DNA of 64,000 nucleotides from Tretioscincus oriximinensis (lineage: Eukaryota; Chordata; Lepidosauria; Squamata; Gymnophthalmidae): positions 1,037,395 to 1,101,394 of the forward strand of contig JAJVDF010000411.1 of NCBI GenBank assembly GCA_022410635.1, read 5' to 3'. Position 1 is the stretch's first letter; each line of letters starts with the position of its first letter. Made by a program: the position numbers and the translations under genes. Shown here one piece after another: positions 43,926-56,100 of this stretch. Under the pieces are notes generated by a model. The model searched no databases, was not told where the DNA came from, and saw only the letters and a program-made list of their open reading frames with translations.

Positions 43926-45750
43926 GTAGATGCCCCATCCCTAGTCAACCCTGTCAGTTATTATTACTTGTGTTATTTCAGTCACTCTAACTCAGGGAAG
44001 AGGAAAGTGTGGCATAGGGGCAAAGCCTGGCAAAAGCAGAAAGCTAGCGGAGAGAGAAGGAGGAAAATGCAGGCAAAAATGCTTCTTTCAACATGGGAGG
44101 CAAAGACTGACAAAAGGAGCGAGAGTGGTAGTGATGGGCCTTTCCCTCACATCATTCTTGGCTGGATATGTGGGCAAGCTGCACAGGGCTGGGTTGCATG
44201 AGGGCCAGTCCGCGATAGCGGAAACCATTCCATGTGCGAGGAGGAGGATGTGCCAGTTACTCTGAGCTTCCCCTGCATGGGACCAGAGGAAGAAAGCCTG
44301 GATGGGTGATGGAGCCTGGAAAGTGTAGAGGGCCAAGGTCTAAGGTGGAGGAGTGGGCAAGTCCTAAAGTGGGGGAGGGGGTATGCCCCCCCCGGGTGAT
44401 TTTACAAATGTCAAAATGGACCTTTGCAGAGCAAAGGTTCACCACCCCTGCTCTAACTGATAGGAATTTATTTTGAAAAGTGCGGAAAGAATGAGAAATG
44501 ATGGGCTAAATGGATTTAATTTATTGAATATGTAATAGAGCAAATCATAATGATGACCTTGTATATACACGTTTTATCCCAATGGAAATAGTGACAGTGT
44601 ACAACAATGATGACGATGATNCTTCTGTTCACATGGAAAAACATCAAATCATTAGTGCTAAGAGATTATGGTTATTGCTGCATTTTGTCTTTCCTCCCCC
44701 AAAGGTCAAGAGTGGGTAATCATAAATGCAAACTTTAAACAGTAAAAACACACAATTAACTCAGCTCAATAATAAATGCAGTCTATTTTGTGTAAATTCT
44801 GTCTATATTGGGTCAAAAGCCTCATTTGACACTTCATTGGCAGGTATTCGGAGACTATGCCACGTGAGATCATCAAGTTTCACTGTCTAGACACTGCTGA
44901 TGGAAAGAGCCTCTCCATTTCATCAACCACTGGAATCTGTATCGTGGATTGCTCCTGGTTGACTAGCAAAAAGCTATCCAAAGAGCAGATTGCAGTGTCA
45001 AGAAAGGTTATTTTTGGAGTTATTATTGTGTGGTTACGGTGGGATTGTCACAGGGTTTGATAGCATTCATGCCATGGCCACATAATACAGGTGTGAGATA
45101 GTACTAAATAATACTATCAGCATGGTGGCAACGCCCAGAATTCCCTTGTACTATAGTGAGTTCTTTTTCCTGTTGTAATTTATAATGTGACTTCAGAGCT
45201 TTATCGTGTTCCTTTGGTATGCTTACTGCCAAACCATTGGCCAACCCTACCACAGTGCTGCTCCATGGTGTTATCANTCTTTAAAATATGCCCAGTCTAC
45301 AGTAATTCATGATGTTATATTACGGAACTAAACATGGATATTCCAGAAGAAAAGTATATCCAGGAGTGCTTTGGTTTGAAATATCCATATACAGTGTAGT
45401 GGCATAAATAAGCAATGTCTGGTGCCTGGAACTGTTGTTCAACATCTGCAGGACAACATACTAGCTGCTTCCAATGTATAAATGTATAAAGAGAAGGTAT
45501 AGTCCAAATTTGTCATAGATACATGTGACAAGATGCTTTGTTAAATAAAAAGATAGCAGGCTGATCCTGGTTTTGAAGAAAGCAATCTGTTATTGTGGCA
45601 GGATTATCTAGCCATCCTCGTCTCTCATGCCTGCATTCTGTAGCAGCAGTAAGAGATGTAGCAGACTTTTTGTAAGGAAAAAGGGGTTCTTAGGAAATGA
45701 AAGTGCTATTGATATCTAGAGCTTTGAAGTTTGTCCCATTTCAGATCAGT
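43926..45750. other. No gene; intergenic DNA
   Basis: It includes a GC-richer part at 44,000-44,440 with no recognisable product and a unique AT-rich part after 44,460. Confidence 0.4.
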
Positions 45751-45754
45751 CAGA

Positions 45755-46482
45755 TTTGGAGGATAATTAGGAAAGGAATCGAAAACAAGACAGCAAATGT
45801 TGTTTTGCCTCTTTATAAATCTGTGGTGAGGCCACATTTGGAATACTGTGTTCAATTCTGGTCACCACATCTTAAGAGGGATATTTTGGAACTGGAAAAG
45901 GTGCAGAAAAGGGCAACAAAAAGGATTAAGGGTCTGGGGCACCTCCCTTATGAAGCAAGGCTGCAACATCTGGGGCTCTTCAGCCTTGAAAGGAGACGTT
46001 TGAGGGGTGATCTGATTGAAGTATACAAAATCATGCATGGGATCGACAGGGTGAATAGAGAAAAAATGTTTTCTCTATCACACAACACAAGGACCAGAGG
46101 GCACTCCTTAAAACTGTTGGGTAGAAAAGTGAGAACAGACAAAGGAAAGTATTTTTTCACCCAGAGGGTCATCGGCCTGTGCAATTTACTTCCTGGTAGC
46201 TAACAGCTTGGATAGTTTCAAGACAGGACTAGACAGGTTTATGGACACCAAGGGTATAAATGGATACTAGGATGGATGTCTGGAAGTTGCCTCCGGGATA
46301 GAGCAACAGGCAGGACTCCTGAAATACCATTTGCATGGAGTCATGAACAGGTGCATATTTTGCTTTCCTCTGTTCAGACTGCCCAGGTGCATCTGGTGGG
46401 CCTCTGTGTGACACAGAATGCTGGACTTGATGGGCTCTGGCCTGATCCAGTATGGCTCTTCTTATGTTCTTATGTTCTTATC
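45755..46482 (+). mobile_element. CR1-clade LINE, 5'-truncated second copy
   Basis: From GGATAATTAGGAAAGGAATC onward it parallels 6,473-7,190. The frame [58 protein letters not shown] stays open through KYFFTQRVIGLCNLLP, further than in the first copy. A 3' untranslated part and the tail TTCTTATGTTCTTATG follow. A short deletion near 46,196 removes part of the C-terminus. Confidence 0.92.
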
Positions 46483-46484
46483 CA

Positions 46485-47735
46485 ATAGGCCAAGTAGGCA
46501 CCGGCCTATGGACCCAACACCTTTTAAGTCCTACACGATAATGAATATTTTGCTTCTACATGCACACATGGAGCCAAAAATGAGAAAGGGTTTTTCCTTC
46601 TTCCACTATAGCTGGCCAGTTCAGTCCTCTCTTCTGCACCCCTGTGTGTGCCAACTGTGCAACTTCTGCATGGCTGATTGAAGTGTGTGGATGGTGGAAG
46701 GGAGAGGAGCGATCCAAATGAGGTGGAAGCAGGCAGCAGATAATTCAAGGTTTCCAAGGCAGCATCAATGCACCTGAGAGCATTCATTTGGCCTGGCATT
46801 TATAAGGCTGAGCCCCCAAAGAGAGCAAAGGTTGGCGGTTGGGGCTGCTTGGGGTGAGTGAGTGGGTACGAGAAAGGGACACTCTAGCACTCGGTCCCAC
46901 CACCCGACCAACTGGAATTATGCATCTTAAATCCTTCCTTCGCTAAGTACCTGGGAACCCCAATATTTCAATGNCCTACGGGCCTCCAAAACCCAGCACT
47001 GAGTCCAGTTCATATCGGGGCATCCATGTTTCCACATTGCTTCCAGAGTTTTGGCAGTATAATTTTGGAGAGATCAATGGATTTTTAGAAATCCACTAAT
47101 TATTCACTACACATTGACAGCCAATAATTGATAAAATTTATATCAGTGTGCAAAGAACCAAAGAGCTTTAGGGAAAGAACCAGGGCAGCTCACACTGCCA
47201 GCTTGATTTTCTGTATGGACTCTGTACCTGCTCTCATTTCTGCTCCCTTGAGACATTCAATGTCTAATCACACTCTTTCGATGACATCCAGGTTTGTTTG
47301 ACTGTCTTTGTCACTAGATAATTTATTATGAAGCTTTGTTGATNCATCAGGTTCCAATCTCTTGTCCCTGCCTCCTTTAGTAAGTTTGCACCAAGACCTA
47401 ACTTTAACATATCGACCACTGAGCTGACTGGTGGTCATACATCATAACACTTGAGTGTTTTTCCAGCTTCCTTGATCGATATTGACTCAATCTCATCCTC
47501 AGCGTCTTCATTCCAAATGAGGATGTACAATGTGCCTTACAAACATTAAATGAGACTGAAGGCCACTGCCACTGTCTTCACAAAGGAGAGGAATAAAATC
47601 TGCGGAGAAATTGGACTCAAGGTTCACTATGATTTGCTACTTCTGTCGCTGTCTGATGTGTATTTGTGTTGTCAGTAATGGTACGGACAGCGTGTGTGTG
47701 TGTGTGTGATATAGCATTCCTTTTTCTAGTCAATC
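46485..47735. other. No gene; intergenic DNA
   Basis: A TG microsatellite sits at 47,689-47,709. No exon. Confidence 0.4.
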
Positions 47736-47739
47736 AAAG

Positions 47740-47936
47740 TAGGCTGACCAGATGACCCCTTTAGGGGTGTGTGTGTTTGAAAACCCAGTTTTGGGGTGCC
47801 TCCCAGTTTTTTCTGAGGAATTTTTTTTCAAAATTCTTTTTTTCGAATTCTTTTTTATTCCTCAAAAAAAACCCGGGAGGCACCCCAAAAGTGGGTTTTC
47901 AACCCATGCCCCAAAAGGGGTCATCTGGGCAGCGTA
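47740..47936. mobile_element. Fold-back hAT-like element, copy 2
   Basis: TAGGCTGACCAGATGACCCC and AACCCAGTTTTGGGGTGCCT at left; GGGAGGCACCCCAAAAGTGG and GGGGTCATCTGGGCAGCGTA at right. The arms pair around a T- and A-rich centre. Flanks AATCAAAG and TCAATGAG do not form a clear duplication. Confidence 0.85.
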
Positions 47937-50655
47937 TCAATGAGGGTCAGGATCAGGTGGGAGCAGTTTGAAGGTTCATTAATTCAGCAAGGTCCACTAG
48001 CACAGCTCCCAAGGTTTATCATATTATANAATTGCCACCGGAACCCTGTGACATCACTGGCATAGAGGAACTTGGCCACAGCAACAAAGCTGGCTATGGG
48101 GCCGGAACGTAGCCAAAGTGGAAGAAGCACTGGCGAGGGTTTCGGTCAGCGTCTACTTCCACCTCATGCCACAGCACCAAGTTGCCAATGGAAGCCACAA
48201 GGCCTCTGCTTAGCAAAAGCCACAGCAGCACCAGTTAGCAGCAATGGTGGAGGCTGNTGGGAGGATGACCAGGGTACTGTCGGCATCCCTGCCACATCGG
48301 GACTCTGCTTGGCAAAAGGTGCTGTGCAGGGCCCTGCAACTTCTCAGCTGCTGCCTGCCATCCACACACCTCTCGCTACTTGTTGCTGCCCGTCCACTTG
48401 TCCACTGCTGCCACTCACTCTCCCGCTCACTGCTGCCCACCCAGCTGAATCCTTTTGCACCCTCCCTGTACTTCCTCACCTACATGCTGGCCCAAGCAGG
48501 CGAAGTGCTGGGCCAGCAAATCTGCCTCTTCTGGCCACCGTCAGGAACTCCCCCTCCCCTGCATGGGGTGCCAAGGAAGGTAGGAGCATTTGGCCTGGGG
48601 GAAGGAGGCCATGGCAGCTGGTGAGACAGGGGAAGGGAGGCTAGAATGCCCATCAGGTTGAATGCACTGCAGCTACTCCTGAGAGGGGGAAGCCTCTTTA
48701 GACAATCTTTGCCCTGCCCTGCCCACAGGAAACATTTTGCTGCTTATGGGAATTGGCTTGGGTGCTGGTCTACAGGTTTGATGGCATCTAGGTGGGGGCA
48801 CTGCTAAAGTGTCCATTCAATCTCATGTGAATGGACTTATTCCCCTAATTTGGTAATAAAAGTAAAATCTGCATTATGTGTCTTATCACACACATTATTG
48901 AGATTGAGTGATTTGGTCCATGATGGAAGGGGCAGGTACTGTGCATTATGGGCAGCAAAAGCTCAGCTTTGGGGACTAAGAATGAAAAATTTTCAGCCCA
49001 CAAAATTGCAGCTATTTTTGTTTTTGTTATTTCTAAGCAGAAAGCTGTGCATTTTCCATTGCCACATCCAGGAATCTGGTGACAGCAGGTTCCTCGTGCT
49101 TGGTGGACTGGTTGAGACATCAATTACTCTAATGATGGGGAAGATGTTGGACTATTGCTCTGCAGAAAAATCTAATGCTTAATCTGTGCAAATTTAGGGT
49201 TCTACCAAGAGGCAACATCTCCCATGAGACTGGTTTGCAATGTAGATGTCATGTTCCTGGGAACTGCAGATGTAGATAACAATCTCTGTGCTAATGCAGT
49301 CAGAGGCCTCAGCTTTTCAGAGTGCTCTAGAACCACAATATTAACATGTTTAATGGTTTCCAAGAGCAACTGAACCTTAAGTAGAAAAGGGTAAACAGTT
49401 TCTCACTTTCTAATGGTTTAAAGATTGAGACTACGCTTTCTTTCCGAACTATATTTAAGTACTGGATTTGGCTTTTCAGCAACAACTGAATTAAATCTGC
49501 AAGAAAATGCATCTATTTATAGTCTTTACAAATTCCCTCCCCTTGGTCAATGACCAATNTTCTGTGTACATTTTCCTTCCAGAATTTAAACTGATTCCTT
49601 GCAGAATACAAAATAATAATAATAATTTCCCTCCAAAACCTAAGGTAATTACCAACATCCACAGTTCACCAACAGAGTACATTGTTATACAAATCCATAA
49701 AACCTTTATTTTTAATAGAAAAATCCTGCTGATCTATGTGAGGGTATTTATTCCTGATAGTTAGCCAAATGGCAGTGCAGAAAGGTCTAGTCATACCTAC
49801 TGTTTAGACCATCTTCAGTTCAGAAGAATGTGGGACTGAAGATGTGATAGCAGAATTTTTAAGAGCCCCAAGTCTTCACTAGACCAACTCTTCCGCTTTT
49901 ACAATGCCATCAAAAGTTACGAGCGATCAAAGAGAGGTTTTCAATCAGAATTTACCTTCTCTTTTGCGCCCTCACCCACCCACACCCAACCATACACCGC
50001 GAAATAGAAAACCAGAGTGCAGAAGGAATAATTTTACAAAAAAGCATAAACTGGATATTAAGAGCCAGGTTTTTATCAGTTCAAAAAATACTTTTTCTCT
50101 CTTTTTGATGTAACTGGCATGTNTCCCGTATCAAAGGTGTTCTTGCTATCCCACCTCAACATAATCCCAGATTTAGACAAATACTGGTATTCATGTGTAA
50201 TGCGCTGTTGAGCGACTCTGTCAATAATTTCTTCTTTCCCAGGAAACAAAGAGAAGAAAAGGCAGTTGCTGCAGATGGAAGGGTGAAAATTGTCAGAAAG
50301 GTTATTTGATTTGCCCTACAGTCAAATTCTAAAGCAATACAGCCACATTTAGTATATGCTACATGGGAAAGTGGAATGGAAATAACGTTCAAATAGATAG
50401 CACAGGCCCACAGTAAATGGGTGAGTGAGAAAGGCGGGTGCAATTTATGCGCTCTTTATATGTTATCATATGCTGCTGGCAGATAGATATAAGGAATACA
50501 CAGACTGGGCTATTTGGGAAGAAGTTTTCCCTAAATAAATGTAATAACTATATATTGTGCTAAAGTATGTTAGGAAATAGATGGATTTGATCAGAGCAAA
50601 TGATATACCACACTTTTTAAGTTGTCCAGGGGAGAAAATACAGTTTGCCTGGAGT
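47937..50655. other. No gene; mixed intergenic DNA
   Basis: A GC-rich segment (48,040-48,650) gives an open frame of 190 codons with no domain, which I do not accept as a gene. GAATGGACTTATTCCCCTAA at 48,830 resembles GAATGGGCTTATTCCCATAG at 4,396, so an unrecognised repeat family may be shared. The rest is ordinary. Confidence 0.4.
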
Positions 50656-50659
50656 CACA

Positions 50660-50775
50660 CACATGTTTTTAATCCATCTTGTACATACGAAGTGGACTAA
50701 ANCAGGAAAAAACTCCCCCTACCACCCTGGTTTAGTCCAGTTCTTCAGAANTGAAGATGGATTAAAAGTATGTGA
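50660..50775. mobile_element. Small palindromic MITE-like insertion
   Basis: CATGTTTTTAATCCATCTT (50,662) pairs with GAAGATGGATTAAAAGTATG (50,753). AGTGGACTAAANCAGG (50,691) pairs with CCTGGTTTAGTCCAG (50,726). Both pairs are nested correctly, giving one hairpin of about 115 bp. Confidence 0.65.
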
Positions 50776-50878
50776 TCATGGCCTTTCTTACATAAGCTCA
50801 TGTCCACCACTCAANTCTAGCTATATACACACAATGTTTTCCTACCTCATTCATAGCACAGTTAGGAAGTCCCGGATA

Positions 50879-51310
50879 TAAGGTTGCCACATTTTGGGAG
50901 CCCAAAACCGGGATGGGACGGGACGGGGGGTTGCGCGCACGCTTGTGGTGAGACAGGCAGAACAGAGCTGCACAAAAACTCTGTTCTCCTGTCAAAAANC
51001 CAAGTGTTTTTCCTTTGATGGAGGCGAGTTGGCACGCTCTACCTGAAAGCAGGCGCGAAACCCCGCCTCCAACAGAGGATCAGGTACAGCACGCTCCTGG
51101 GTTCCTTTCAGGACCCTGGAAAGCGTTGCTCGGGTTGCAGCTGTCAGCCCTGACGGCTCCTTTGCCTTTAAAATCCTGGATTTTTACATTCCCTGATGCA
51201 GCATTGGGGAATGTTAAAATCTGGGATTTTCTCTTAAAACCCGGAGGGGATTATATTTTAGTCCCCAAAATCAGGATTGTCCCACCCTCCTGGGACATAT
51301 GACAACCTTA
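50879..51310. mobile_element. hAT-like element related to the fold-back family
   Basis: It begins TAAGGTTGCCACATTTTGGG and ends with the complement of TAAGGTTGTCATATGTCCCA. The 8-bp flanks CCCGGATA and CCCAGACA agree at 6 of 8 positions, both differences being transitions. The body has GGTTGCGCGCACGC and AAAATCCTGGATTTTTACAT but no transposase. Confidence 0.65.
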
Positions 51311-51319
51311 CCCAGACAC

Positions 51320-51695
51320 AAGTGCTAAGTGTTTTTCAGTAGTCGACATGCGAAAAATGCCTTTTTCCCTGGAATAAACTATTGCTCAGATATTCAGGCA
51401 TCGATCCGGGGGACCCACGTATTCTCACAAGCATATGCGTGAGCACAAATTAGATGCGAGATAATAAAACAATCGAGAAAACAGCAGTTGTGTTTCTATT
51501 GGCTGTTGCAAGTTAAAAAAAAGAAAATTCTCAGACTGCACTGCAACAAGATCAATGAGCAATGTTACGGAACTGGGGCATTGGTCATGGAACATACCTG
51601 CTTNGTGTGCATGGACACGTGATTGCTATATTCTGGATTATTGCATTGTAATGGTTTGTAAATCAAGCAGTGACACATTGTAACTGCAGAATCCA
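51320..51695. other. No gene; intergenic DNA
   Basis: Nothing recognised. Confidence 0.4.
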
Positions 51696-51696
51696 A

Positions 51697-51800
51697 CAAA
51701 CTTGAGCCCTTCCCACACTGAGCCTTATTNTGGGATATATCTTGGCTTAGNGTCTTGCCATCTGCATGTCAGTGTAGACAATGGATTAAAATGCTAAAAT
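51697..51800. repeat. Repeat family D fragment
   Basis: GCCCTTCCCACACTGAGCCT, TCTTGCCATCTGCATGTCAG and TGTAGACAATGG share the order seen at 53,367-53,520. Confidence 0.5.
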
Positions 51801-52680
51801 ATCATGTGGCGTTAAGGATAGTATTGGTATGCGATTTCTGGAAAATACTAACAAAAATAACATATATTTATTTAGAATAAGACATAGGCAGCCTTTATGA
51901 AATAGGTTCCGTTTGCTATAATTAATAGACTTCATTCATTTACTCAGACCCTGCCTAAATGAGATTTTTCCCNAAAAGGCATAATATTTACATAAAATAA
52001 TAAAATCAAATACACAGATGGACCAGAATGACAGAAACTGAAAAATTCAAAGCACCATCAAGTCATCTGTTACGAAAAACATTTTGTTGCAAACTGAGCA
52101 ACTTATGTTCCTAAGTAAGCAATTCCAATTTCTTTTGATGAGTTTTGCTGATAATGCACCTTTAGTTCTGTGAGGGTTGCTACTTCTTGTTAGTTCTATT
52201 TGTTATCTCTGTCCGGGCAAACAGCAAGTATCCAATGTGCATTTCACAGATGTGCTCCAGATACGAAACTCTCTGTCACAACAAATATATGACACAGTGG
52301 GATGAAGTAATGAACTAAGCACTTATAGCCCTCCGGCCCCTAAGCTGGAATCCCCTGGGAATTCCAGCATTTGCTTATAGCATAAGTGCCATTAGAGGGC
52401 AGTCAATGCTTCTTGTACTATCTCTTCTGCCATATTTAATCAGATTTGTCTGGTGCAAAGCAAGCCCCATTAGTTATGAAAGAAGCTAACTATGTAAAGA
52501 CATTTCCCTTTTTGAGCTGACATTGTAAAGACAGCTGGACTGAAGAAAGGGGGGAAATCAGAAAAATCTTGCTAAGTGCACAAACAAAAGAGAAAAATTT
52601 CTATCAAAGGAGGAGGTGGAATAACACATTAGGGACCATCAAAAATATTGATATCATGAGATTCCATGGTAGATTACTTT
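51801..52680. other. No gene; intergenic DNA
   Basis: AT-rich; no exon or assignable repeat. Confidence 0.4.
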
Positions 52681-52682
52681 TT

Positions 52683-53610
52683 CAGATGCACCTAAAATCT
52701 ACTTCTTCAGATGCATCTTTTAATTTCTTCATATGCCTCTTTATAGATACACCTTCGTAGGCTAAGTATATTTTCACATGTATCTTTGTAGAGTTATGCC
52801 AGTCTTGCAACTGGGAGCACCATGAAATCTGCTCCGCCACACTCAATGCCAGACAGTCTGCACTGATTGCACAGAATAGGGCATTGCTCACACAATTGTT
52901 GATCATGAGGAAAGCCCAGTTCAGAGGTGAAACTCTCTGGGGCCTGCCTCCATTCTTCCTTGCTGCTGGAGTGAGATCTCGGTGTTCCAGCAACCAATCA
53001 GGGAGCTGGCGTGCAGCATTTATGTCATCATGATGTCAGCGTCCCTCCCATTCCCATGGCAATGCGGCACTCCTCGCAACTAGGTTTCTGCCATCGCTGT
53101 GGAACAAAGCCAGGTCCATGTGAGTAGGACATGAGCCCACTCTCTCCTAAAATGTGCTACTTATGCACATGTGTGGAGCCCCCCAAGGTCTACTTTTTGG
53201 TAAACTAAGTCTACTTCTTCAGATGCATCTTTGTAAATTAAAACTACTTCAGGTGCAACTTCATAGATAAAGTCTACTTCTTAAGGTGCCCTGTTTGTAG
53301 ACAAAGTCAACTTTTCAGATACATCTTCGCAGACAAAATTTACTTCTTCTGATACATCTTTGGCCCTGCCCCTATGGAGCCTTATTCTGGGTAACAGCTC
53401 GGGACACAGCTTGGCCATCAACATGCCAGTATAGACTATGGCAGGCCCCATTCATAGCCTGCCAGTCTACAGTGTTCTGAGGAATAGCCCAGGATAATAC
53501 TCTGTGTGGATAGAGCCTTAGTAGACTAAACCTTTTTCATATAGATGGATCTTTGTGAACCAGGTCTACTTCTTCAAATGCATCTTCATTGACTACCATT
53601 GCTACTTCAT
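52683..53610. repeat. Degenerate tandem array related to the Penelope-like repeat
   Basis: Units near TCTACTTCTTCAGATGCATC plus TTTGTAGACAAAG (about 33 bp) recur at 52,698; 53,209; 53,245; 53,274; 53,308; 53,338 and 53,566. They are interrupted by unrelated DNA (52,795-53,190) and by the element at 53,367-53,520. The unit core TCTACTTCTTCAGATGC is identical to a part of the Penelope-like repeat at 11,508-11,524. Unit divergence shows it is old. Confidence 0.75.
53367..53520. mobile_element. Repeat family D element nested in the array
   Basis: The left end GGCCCTGCCCCTATGGAGCC, TTATTCTGGG and the complement of the right end, GGCTCTATCCACACAGAGTA, TTATCCTGGG, form imperfect inverted termini of about 40 bp. 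The element splits the tandem array, so it is younger. No convincing duplication was found. Confidence 0.6.
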
Positions 53611-53664
53611 CGAAAAGAGAAGAGAATATTAATTCAAAGATTGTACCAAAATGTCTGTAATTTT

Positions 53665-54008
53665 GATACTATTTATTTGTACTTATGCCCTGCCCTGTAC
53701 CTGAAGGTCTCAAGGCAGCCAACCATAAAACAACAATACAAAATTAACATAATNAAAAATAGTATAAAACAATATGTAACAAAGGGAAGAAAAATACCAA
53801 GGCCAAGTGAAAGAGGTGTGCCTTTCAAAGCTCTTCTAAAAGAATACAATGATGATGACTGATGCAGCTTGAGGGGGGGACTATTCCATAAAATGGGGAT
53901 AACCACCAAGAAGGCTCTAGCCTGGGTTCCCACTCCCTTGGCTGTTGAAAGGAGGGCCTCCCCTGCAGATTTTAAGGCATGGTCAGGTTGGTACTATCTC
54001 AATATGCA
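53665..54008 (-). repeat. Repeat family A copy
   Basis: TATTTATTTGTACTTATGCC, CTGTACCTGAAGGTCTCAAG, GTGAAAGAGGTGTGCCTTTC, GAAGGCTCTAGCCTGGGTTC and CCCTGCAGATTTTAAGGCAT match 33,926-34,280 throughout. Confidence 0.85.
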
Positions 54009-54009
54009 T

Positions 54010-54585
54010 TGAAATTATTTGGGAGATTGCAGACCTGCTGCTTCTAAGTTCCATTTTTGCCTTGCTGCTTTAGCTAAGCTATGAATTGTTATAACAAGAC
54101 TTCCTGCTTATAATTTTACTTTTTGAGCAGAACATTAAATCCCTTGAAAAACTGTAGAGTGAAGGAAAGAAGGGAAGGAAAACACACACATCTATGCTTC
54201 AATAGGCCTTTTATTATTAGATTATAATTCAATGTGTGAATTAGCAATCAAATGGAGAACCACTCAGGTCATTAAAAAGTTCAACCAGAGCAATCAGGGA
54301 AGCACACTTCTGCCACACTTCTGGTACTTAAAACTAATCTATTCTATTCCTAAACAACTCAATGGAATAAAGAAGGAAGCACAATAAAAGTTTATTGAAG
54401 ACACAACTTGTGATTAGATCTTTATTGTAATCTCCCAGAAATATATTATTACTCAAAATATATAAATAACAAGAAACCAACTCAAAACCCTGGCAAATAT
54501 TTTATTGTGTTATTCATGTGTGACACATTCACTGCAATCTTTGGTTGCTTCCAGACTTATTTCCCCCCCACTTATTTATTGGGCA
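54010..54585. other. No gene; intergenic DNA
   Basis: Nothing recognised. Confidence 0.4.
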
Positions 54586-54587
54586 GG

Positions 54588-54699
54588 GATTTCGGAGGGG
54601 TTATGCATGTTGGTGGGTGACTTGCATGTTCATGAATATGCAAATTACAATGGACATTAATTGCCCCAGTTTGGGCCTCAGAAAATCCGGACAGTCTAC
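54588..54699. mobile_element. 3' part of the long fold-back relative
   Basis: GGGATTTCGGAGGGGTTATG, ATGTTGGTGGGTGACTTGCA, TTGCCCCAGTTTGGGCCTCA and GACAGTCTA match 30,905-31,025 closely. The left part is missing. Confidence 0.8.
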
Positions 54700-55950
54700 A
54701 AGAGAGGATGCTATGCCTTGCTAAGAAGAAAAAAATNGAATATTGGGCCTTCTTAATGCTGCTGGAACCCCATGACTATATGAAGCAAAACCCCTACAGT
54801 CACACCATAATATCATGAAAAAGCTCTCGCTTATAGGCAACCTTCCACTGCTCCAGCCACTTGGCACTGTGAAATGCAGGAATGTTTGGGAGTCTGTTTA
54901 TAGCAAGACTAGCACTTTATAGTCTGCCGTCTCTTAATATTATCAGTTGTTTATCCCTAAGGCAGTGTTAATATAAAATAAATGTCATGGATGATTGACA
55001 GAAGTCACAAGCACAGATACAAACAGTCCCTCCCCATCCCCAAATAGGAAGGGTAGCAAAGTGTAGCTTCTCAAGCCCATTGTAAGGNATTCCAAGCTTT
55101 AGTTATTACTCTACCTGTCTTGATCTTACTTGTAAAGTCCTTTGGTTACAGGATTCATCAGAATGTAAGCTGGTGTGTTTCGGTCAATAGTTCAATAAAG
55201 ATAGTTCAGAACTGGGTTTTGAGAGTTCTGTAACCCACTGCATTTGGCCACACAAATTGTAGACACGGACTCCTGTATGTTTCTCTCTGTAATGTTTTCA
55301 GATAAGAAGTACGGTAAGAGAATGGCATTTGAGGCTGAAGCATCATTTATATTGACTTACAAAGGCATAAAGTCACAGGATACAGTCTCAAACCTGGCAA
55401 TATAAAGAAACAGAGAATCAAAACGATGGCAAGATGGTACAAACTGTTGAAGGCATTTGTGCAAATTTCAGATGATTAATGAAGGTATCACAATATGGGT
55501 TTGTGCAGCATTTGTGCAAACAATGCACAACAGCTGGTCAATTTGACTGAGTGCCAAAACATGTGGAGTAAATGGCAACAAAGGCAAATAAATTTCAGGT
55601 CAACTGGGACAAAGGGGGGAAAAATTAAGTAAGAAAAAGACAGGGGAGAGAGAAAACAGTGCTGAGATTACTATCAAAACAAAATGAATATGTTTCCAGC
55701 ATCCAACAAACACTGCCAAAAATGAATGTCACTCTTCAACACTCATGGAACGAACACAAAATAAGCCAAGTCATTTTAGCTCTAACATAAATCATTGTAA
55801 TTTTTTTGTTTCTGTTTTTCTATCACATATCAAACCTCAGTGAATAAGGTGGGATGGAGGAACAACTAATAATTAAGGTTGATTGTCACAAAAGGTGAAA
55901 GGCATTCTGGGAAAGGGATCACATAATTGTTGCTTTCAAGAATGATTGTA
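54700..55950. other. No gene; unique-looking DNA
   Basis: No exon or assignable repeat. Confidence 0.4.
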
Positions 55951-55954
55951 GTTT

Positions 55955-56100
55955 CATTTCATTTATTTTTATTTGTATTTTTATATTCAAAGGTCTCAGG
56001 GCAGTTAACAATAAAAATAGAATTAACAGAGTTAAAAATCAACAGTTCTGTGCAGTACGAAAGAAAGTCGTGTTTTTTCAGCTAAAGGCCTTAGTAATAC
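55955..56100 (-). repeat. Repeat family A fragment
   Basis: CATTTATTTTTATTTGTATT, AAAGGTCTCAGGGCAGTTAA and TTTTTCAGCTAAAGGCC follow the family order, truncated on the right. Confidence 0.65.

Noticed and set aside
48072..48644. Plus frame of 190 codons in a GC-rich stretch
   Set aside because: No recognisable domain, no splice or promoter support, contains an ambiguous base. GC-rich DNA gives long frames by chance.
52683..53610. CRISPR-like array of short repeats
   Set aside because: Units are directly adjacent and degenerate with no unique spacers of constant length. The genome is a vertebrate.
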